From Streptomyces plumbidurans (lineage in GTDB: Bacteria; Actinomycetota; Actinomycetes; Streptomycetales; Streptomycetaceae): a DNA stretch of 64,000 nucleotides. Numbering within the stretch: the first letter of the stretch is position 1; every line of letters begins with the position of its first letter. Below the pieces are notes generated by a model that made no database searches, was not told the DNA's origin, and worked only from the letters and a program-made list of their open reading frames with translations. Below, one piece after another: positions 59,798 through 64,000 of this stretch. The stretch lies in NCBI RefSeq assembly GCF_019857225.1, contig NZ_JAFJSY010000034.1:1-64000 (forward strand), in the 5' to 3' direction. The translations under genes and the position numbers were made by a program.

Positions 59798-59872
59798 GTG
59801 ATCCGTGCGTCGGTGATCCGTGCGTCGGTGATCCGTGCATCGGTGATCCGTGCGTCGGTGTCCCGTGTTCCG
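59798..59872 (+). repeat. 15-bp tandem repeat, five units
   Basis: GTGATCCGTGCGTCG at 59798, 59813, 59828 (one change) and 59843, then a degenerate fifth unit at 59858. It fills the 87-nt gap between two convergent stops and ends at the last codon of the TPR gene. No spacer variation, so not CRISPR. Confidence 0.93.
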
Positions 59873-59873
59873 G

Positions 59874-60254
59874 TCACGCGTCGAACTGCGCGGCCTTGAG
59901 GTACTCCGGGTTCGGGTCCAGGGCGGCGGCCAGCCTGAAGTGGCGCTTGGCCTGCTCGGACTCCCCGCGGCGCTCGAAGGTCCGGGCGAGCGCGAAGTGC
60001 GCGAACGCGTTGTCCGGCTCGCGCTCCAGGACGATCGTGAACTCCAGCTCCGCGGGCCGCAGTTGGGCGGCGGCGAAGAAGGCACGCGCGCGCAGCAGGC
60101 GGGCGGCGGTGTTCTCCGGGTGGGCGGCGATGACGGAGTCGAGCAGCTTCACCGCGCCCCGCGGGTCCCGTGCGTTGAGCAACTGCTCGGCGGCACGGAA
60201 GTCGATGACATGCGTCTCCGGAGTACGTCCGGTCGAACCGCTGGTCTCGGGCAC
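59874..60254 (-). CDS. TPR-repeat protein
   Basis: 126 residues, essentially three tetratricopeptide repeats: AAEQLLNARDPRGAVKLLDSVIAAHPENTAARLLRARAFFAAAQLRPAELEFTIVLEREPDNAFAHFALARTFERRGESEQAKRHFRLAAALDPNPEYLKA. The N-terminal 20 residues are flexible. A protein-interaction scaffold with no catalytic domain. It lies between coaE and a tandem repeat, on the same strand as coaE (79-nt gap). Conserved next to coaE in Streptomyces as I recall. Confidence 0.9.
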   Translation of the reverse strand: MPETSGSTGRTPETHVIDFRAAEQLLNARDPRGAVKLLDSVIAAHPENTAARLLRARAFFAAAQLRPAELEFTIVLEREPDNAFAHFALARTFERRGESEQAKRHFRLAAALDPNPEYLKAAQFDA

Positions 60255-60332
60255 GGCACAGTCCTTCCCTTACTGGAACGGTTCAACGCCCCTTGCGGAG
60301 GCCCTATTCCGGATGCCGCCGCGAAGATCCCG

Positions 60333-60932
60333 CTACCCCTGCGCTCTGCGGACGAGTTCGGCCCAGACGTCCTTCACCCGGCGCTCCAGATCCGCGAGCG
60401 GTACGTCGTTGTCGATGACGACGTCCGCGATCCTCCGGCGCTGTTCGCGCGTCGCCTGTGCGGCCATGCGCGCCCGCGCGTCCTCCTCGGTCATGCCGCG
60501 CAGCCGTACGAGCCGGTCGAGCTGGGTCTCCGGGCTCGCGTCCACGACGATCACCAGGTCGTAGAGCCCGGCCAGGCCGTTCTCCGTCAGGAGCGGCACG
60601 TCGTGGACGACGACCGCGTCCTCGGCGGCCGCCTCCTCCAGCTCACGGGAGCGCGCGCCCACGAGGGGATGCACGATCGAGTTCAGCAGGGCGAGCTTGT
60701 CCGCGTCGGCGAAGACGATCGAGCCCAGCTTCGGCCGGTCCAGGCTGCCGTCGGCGGCGAGCACCTCCTCGCCGAAGGCCTCGACGACCGCCGCGAGCCC
60801 TGGCGTGCCGGGCTCGACCACCTCGCGCGCGATGCGGTCGGCATCGATCAGCACGGCCCCGCACGCCACGAGCAGCCGCGACACTTCGCTCTTGCCGGCC
60901 CCGATTCCGCCGGTCAGCCCCACTTTCACCAT
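60333..60932 (-). CDS. coaE: Dephospho-CoA kinase
   Basis: 199 residues from the ATG at 60932 (MVKVGLTGG); the longer frame adds eight residues without support. Walker A GLTGGIGAGKSEVSRLL at the N-terminus, substrate Asp in VLIDADRIAREVV, and the lid HDVPLLTENGLAGLYDLVIVVDASPETQLDRLVRLRGMTEEDARARMAAQ, which is diagnostic. It phosphorylates the ribose 3'-OH of dephospho-CoA, the last step of CoA synthesis. The long form with a C-terminal GrpB-like domain seen in mycobacteria is absent here. Confidence 0.96.
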   Translation of the reverse strand: MVKVGLTGGIGAGKSEVSRLLVACGAVLIDADRIAREVVEPGTPGLAAVVEAFGEEVLAADGSLDRPKLGSIVFADADKLALLNSIVHPLVGARSRELEEAAAEDAVVVHDVPLLTENGLAGLYDLVIVVDASPETQLDRLVRLRGMTEEDARARMAAQATREQRRRIADVVIDNDVPLADLERRVKDVWAELVRRAQG

Positions 60933-60977
60933 GAGCGGCAGCTTAGGGCCTGTCACCGGCGGCGGGATCGGCGGAGG

Positions 60978-61916
60978 TCAGTTGTCGCCCTCTCGCTCCG
61001 CCAGGAACCGCTCGAACTCCATGCCGATCTCGTCCGCCGTCGGGATGTCGACGGGCTCGGCGAGCATGTTGCCGCGGCTCTCGGCGCCCGCGACGGCGTC
61101 GTACTGGTTCTCCAGGCCCGACACGAGCGCGGTGAGCTCCTCGTCGCCCTCCTGGATCTGGCGGTCGATCTCCGTCTGGGTGCGGTGCGCGTCGTTGCGC
61201 AGCGAGTGCGCGATGGAGGGGAGCACCAGACCGGTGCCCGCGGTGATGGCCTCCAGGACGGTCAGGGCGGCGTCCGGGTACACGGACCGGGCGATGTAGT
61301 GCGGCACGTGCGCGGCGACACCGAGCACGTCGTGGCCCGCCTGCATGAGGCGGTACTCGACCAGGGACTCGGCGCTGCCGGGGACCTGGGCCTCGTCGAA
61401 GGGGCTGCTGTGGCCCGGTACGAGGTCGGTGCGGTTGCCGTGCGGGGTCAGGCCCACGGGACGGGTGTGCGGGACGCCCATGGGGATGCCGTGGAAGTTC
61501 ACGGACAGCCGCACTCCGAGCCGCTCCACGATCTGCTGGACGGCCGCGGCGAAGCGTTCCCACTCCACGTCCGGCTCCGGGCCCGACAGCAGCAGGAAGG
61601 GCGCCCCGGTGGCGTCCTGGACGAGCCGGACGTCGATCGTGGGGTCCTCGTACTCGCTCCACCGGTCGCGCTTGAAGGTCAGCAGCGGCCGGCGGGCGCG
61701 GTAGTCGACGAGCCGGTCGTGGTCGAAGCGGGCGACGACCTGGTGGGGCAGCGAGTCGAGGAGCCGGTCGACGATCTGGTCGCCGGTCTCGCCCGCATCG
61801 ATGTATCCGTCGAAGTGGTAGAGCATGACAAGGCCGGCCGACTCCTGGGCGAGCGCCATGTCGACGACAGCCAGGCCCTTCGGCTCCCATGCGTACAAAC
61901 CCTGCGGATCAAGCAC
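60978..61916 (-). CDS. PAC2-family protein (proteasome-assembly-chaperone-like)
   Basis: 312 residues from a GTG at 61916. PAC2 landmarks: VMLYHFDGYIDAGETGDQIVDRLLDSLPHQVVARFDHDRLVDYRARRP, FLLLSGPEPDVEWERFAAAVQQIVERLGVRLSVNFHGIPMGVPHTRPVG, and PHYIARSVYPDAALTVLEAITAGTGLVLP. The family is related to eukaryotic proteasome-assembly chaperone 2 and widespread in actinobacteria, where its role is not settled. It lies 45 nt upstream of coaE on the same strand. Confidence 0.88.
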   Translation of the reverse strand: MLDPQGLYAWEPKGLAVVDMALAQESAGLVMLYHFDGYIDAGETGDQIVDRLLDSLPHQVVARFDHDRLVDYRARRPLLTFKRDRWSEYEDPTIDVRLVQDATGAPFLLLSGPEPDVEWERFAAAVQQIVERLGVRLSVNFHGIPMGVPHTRPVGLTPHGNRTDLVPGHSSPFDEAQVPGSAESLVEYRLMQAGHDVLGVAAHVPHYIARSVYPDAALTVLEAITAGTGLVLPSIAHSLRNDAHRTQTEIDRQIQEGDEELTALVSGLENQYDAVAGAESRGNMLAEPVDIPTADEIGMEFERFLAEREGDN

Positions 61917-62056
61917 TGTGACCGCTCCTCCTCGTGTCCGTATGTCTCAACACGCCCTGGAGCAGGGGCATTCCCCGCGCGCATTTTTTAAGGGGCGCGG
62001 GGAACTGCGCGACAAGCCCCCACCGGCCCGCAGCCGAACGACAAGCCGGGACAGCA

Positions 62057-62092
62057 CTGAGGGGCCGCACCTCGAAAGGTGCGGCCCCTCAG
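62057..62092 (-). terminator. Strong hairpin terminator downstream of rpsA
   Basis: A perfect 16-bp stem (62057-62072 with 62077-62092) around a 4-nt loop, 28 nt after the rpsA stop on the minus strand. Confidence 0.88.
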
Positions 62093-62120
62093 CTATTGGC
62101 TAAGCCTCAGCGGCAGCCGT

Positions 62121-63626
62121 TCAGCTCTGGCCGCCGGCCAGCTTCTCGCGCAGCGCGGCGAGCGCCTCGTCCGAGGCCAGCGCGCCGGAGTTGTCCGCAC
62201 CCTCGGAGGAGTACGAACCGCCACCACCGGACGCGGCCGGAGCCGCACCGCTCGCGGCGTCGCCACCCTCGGCAGCGGCGGCAGCGTCGGCCTCGCGGCT
62301 CTTGATGACCTGCTGCTGGTGCTGCTCGAAGCGCTGCTGCGCCTCGGCGTACTGGTGCTCCCACGCCTCGCGCTGGGTCTCGTAGCCCTCGAGCCAGTCG
62401 TTGGTCTCGGGGTCGAAGCCCTCGGGGTAGATGTAGTTGCCCTGGTCGTCGTAGGACGCGGCCATGCCGTACAGGGTCGGGTCGAACTCGACCGTGGACG
62501 GGTCGGCACCGAAGGCCTCGTTGGCCTGCTTCAGCGAGAGGCTGATGCGGCGGCGCTCGAGGTCGATGTCGATGACCTTGACGAAGATCTCGTCGTTGAC
62601 CTGGACGACCTGCTCCGGGATCTCCACGTGGCGCTCGGCCAGCTCGGAGATGTGGACCAGACCCTCGATGCCCTCGTCCACGCGGACGAACGCACCGAAC
62701 GGAACCAGCTTCGTGACCTTGCCGGGCACGACCTGGCCGATCTGGTGGGTGCGGGCGAACTGCTGCCACGGGTCTTCCTGGGTCGCCTTCAGCGACAGGG
62801 AGACACGCTCGCGGTCCATGTCGACGTCGAGGACCTCGACCGTGACCTCCTGGCCGACCTCGACCACCTCGGAGGGGTGGTCGATGTGCTTCCAGGAGAG
62901 CTCGGAGACGTGGACCAGACCGTCGACGCCACCCAGGTCCACGAAGGCACCGAAGTTGACGATCGAGGAGACCACGCCGGAGCGGACCTGACCCTTCTGC
63001 AGGGTCGTGAGGAAGGTCTGGCGGACCTCGGACTGGGTCTGCTCCAGCCAGGCACGGCGGGACAGGACCACGTTGTTGCGGTTCTTGTCCAGCTCGATGA
63101 TCTTGGCCTCGAGCTCCTTGCCCACGTAGGGCTGGAGGTCGCGAACGCGGCGCATCTCGACCAGGGAGGCCGGGAGGAAGCCACGGAGGCCGATGTCGAG
63201 GATGAGACCACCCTTGACGACCTCGATGACGGTACCGGTGACGATGCCGTCCTCTTCCTTGATCTTCTCGATGGTGCCCCAGGCACGCTCGTACTGGGCG
63301 CGCTTCTTCGAGAGGATCAGGCGGCCTTCCTTGTCCTCCTTCTGGAGGACCAGGGCCTCGATCTCGTCGCCGACGGCGACGACCTCGTTCGGGTCGACGT
63401 CGTGCTTGATCGAGAGCTCTCGGCTCGGGATGACACCTTCGGTCTTGTAACCGATGTCGAGCAGGACCTCGTCCCGGTCGACCTTCACGATGACGCCGTC
63501 GACGATGTCGCCGTCGTTGAAGTACTTGATCGTCTCGTCGATCGCGGCGAGGAAGGCTTCCTCGTTACCGATGTCGTTGACCGCAACCTGCGGGGTGGTG
63601 GCGGTGGTCTCGGTGCTGCTCGTCAT
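62121..63626 (-). CDS. rpsA: 30S ribosomal protein S1
   Basis: 501 residues, four S1 (OB-fold) domains at about 35-105, 125-190, 210-280 and 295-365: for example GDIVDGVIVKVDRDEVLLDIGYKTEGVIPSRELS, DGIVTGTVIEVVKGGLILDIGLRGFLPASL, GQVRSGVVSSIVNFGAFVDLGGVDGLVHVSELSW and GQVVPGKVTKLVPFGAFVRVDEGIEGLVHISEL. The fourth is followed by a Tyr/Glu-rich segment and an Ala/Gly/Ser-rich C-terminal tail instead of further S1 domains, the usual actinobacterial form. S1 brings mRNA to the 30S subunit. It has its own promoter about 200 nt upstream and a strong terminator. Confidence 0.97.
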   Translation of the reverse strand: MTSSTETTATTPQVAVNDIGNEEAFLAAIDETIKYFNDGDIVDGVIVKVDRDEVLLDIGYKTEGVIPSRELSIKHDVDPNEVVAVGDEIEALVLQKEDKEGRLILSKKRAQYERAWGTIEKIKEEDGIVTGTVIEVVKGGLILDIGLRGFLPASLVEMRRVRDLQPYVGKELEAKIIELDKNRNNVVLSRRAWLEQTQSEVRQTFLTTLQKGQVRSGVVSSIVNFGAFVDLGGVDGLVHVSELSWKHIDHPSEVVEVGQEVTVEVLDVDMDRERVSLSLKATQEDPWQQFARTHQIGQVVPGKVTKLVPFGAFVRVDEGIEGLVHISELAERHVEIPEQVVQVNDEIFVKVIDIDLERRRISLSLKQANEAFGADPSTVEFDPTLYGMAASYDDQGNYIYPEGFDPETNDWLEGYETQREAWEHQYAEAQQRFEQHQQQVIKSREADAAAAAEGGDAASGAAPAASGGGGSYSSEGADNSGALASDEALAALREKLAGGQS

Positions 63627-63818
63627 GTGGGAAAGGGCTCCGGTACGGACATTGAGTCGTAGGTACTGCTACGCCGGGAGCCCGTATCGCTCTGAAGAAG
63701 CCGGACAGCCAAGGAAGCGCCCCACCGGACAACGGTGACGGCGCCTCGAGAACCGAGGGGACATACAACAGATGCGAGCGCAGCCTGCTACGTCTGAGGT
63801 GCGCAGGCCCGCAGCGCA
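63627..63818 (-). promoter_or_regulatory. rpsA 5' leader with a possible hairpin
   Basis: About 190 nt of untranslated leader if transcription starts near 63818. CACCG (63723-63727) and CGGTG (63733-63737), flanked by GCGCC/GGCGC with a small bulge, form a stem-loop, a candidate for autogenous control by S1. No open frame of interest is inside. Confidence 0.45.
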
Positions 63819-63824
63819 ACTTGT

Positions 63825-63853
63825 AGCATACGGGGGCAGCCGGACAGGGTCAA
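63825..63853 (-). promoter_or_regulatory. Sigma-70-type promoter of rpsA
   Basis: On the minus strand TTGACC (63853-63848), 17-nt spacer, TATGCT (63830-63825), near the HrdB consensus. Its strength fits a ribosomal-protein gene. Confidence 0.75.
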
Positions 63854-63971
63854 CGCACGAACGCGCACACCCGGGGCGGATCGCCCCATACCCGGCACAA
63901 GAACAGTCTCCGGAGGCCACGCAGGCCTGCGACACCCCTTCTGTGACACCGCCGAACGGGTGGACGCCACC

Positions 63972-64000
63972 GTGAGGGTGACGGAAGAGTACGACGAGGG
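63972..64000 (+). CDS. Start of a divergent gene, possibly a methyltransferase (cut by window edge)
   Basis: A GTG at 63972 (or 63978) begins the frame V-R-V-T-E-E-Y-D-E-G, which runs off the window. I recall similar starts in Streptomyces methyltransferases next to rpsA, but nine codons cannot prove it. The ribosome site (GGGTGG) is weak. Confidence 0.3.

Noticed and set aside
59798..59872. Possible CRISPR-like array
   Set aside because: Units are 15 bp and directly abutting, with no variable spacers and no cas genes nearby.

Overview
The window is very GC-rich, with third-position G/C, GTG/TTG starts and ATGA/GTGA overlaps between co-directional genes. Its content and order (whiA-side yvcK, rapZ, uvrC, uvrA, terC/terD, uvrB, glpQ, rpsA) match the conserved chromosome core of Streptomyces or a close relative. 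No rRNA, tRNA, CRISPR array, insertion sequence or phage gene was seen. About 65 protein genes fill the window; most are housekeeping or typical Streptomyces core-flanking genes.

Layout. 1-3.1 kb: the uvrC-rapZ-yvcK operon (minus). 3.3-6.5 kb: a helix-turn-helix protein and a LacI/PfkB sugar-kinase pair behind a perfect 40-bp palindrome. 6.5-9.6 kb: uvrA. 9.8-14.2 kb: a mycothiol-type DinB-fold enzyme, a metallo-beta-lactamase-fold hydrolase and a three-gene amino-acid-type ABC importer. 14.2-17 kb: aroQ, an MccF-like S66 peptidase and a calcium/proton antiporter. 17.1-21 kb: TerC, a TerD fusion protein and TerD. 21.2-26 kb: uvrB, an MHYT membrane sensor, secreted GlpQ and Ogt. 26-35 kb: formaldehyde dehydrogenase, VOC protein, methyltransferase, CorA, CBS and PPOX proteins, a kinase-like protein, DUF2293, DUF1772 and an orphan GltD. 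35-40 kb: a WhiJ-like XRE/DUF397/ATPase locus and an ABC exporter. 40-44.6 kb: DUF899, P450, amidohydrolase and methyltransferase. 44.8-47.6 kb: a NarL-type two-component system with a tandem array of truncated receivers. 47.6-55.5 kb: nucleotidyltransferase, gamma-carbonic-anhydrase-like protein, GNAT, satP-acsA, and a racemase-permease pair opposite a GntR regulator. 55.5-64 kb: proline iminopeptidase, uracil-DNA glycosylase, S4 protein, DoxX, acyltransferase, TPR protein, coaE, PAC2 and rpsA.

Two observations stand out. First, between the histidine kinase (44809-46011) and its full-length NarL-type response regulator (46952-47578) lie four nearly identical 236-bp units. Each encodes a 79-residue half receiver that keeps the acidic pocket and phosphoacceptor Asp but ends in a tail copied from the kinase C-terminus. 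Each is joined to the next by an ATGA overlap. A 13-bp identity between the kinase end and the regulator explains how the unit arose. Second, uvrA, uvrB, uvrC and ogt, spread over 22 kb, share the promoter architecture TTGTCrGTG-N8-TAnnnT, the RecA-independent damage promoter (RecA-NDp, PafBC-type) known from mycobacteria. In uvrB, uvrC and ogt the -10 element lies only 6-7 nt from the start codon, which predicts leaderless mRNAs. The excision-repair genes here therefore look like one regulon.

Other regulatory sites include a CRP-type TGTGA-N6-TCACA palindrome before satP-acsA, a FadR-type GTTTGGTATACCAAAC site between the GntR gene and its permease/racemase target, an inverted repeat before the histidine kinase, and a strong sigma-70-type promoter for rpsA. 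All functions are inferred from sequence recognition only; no database search was run.
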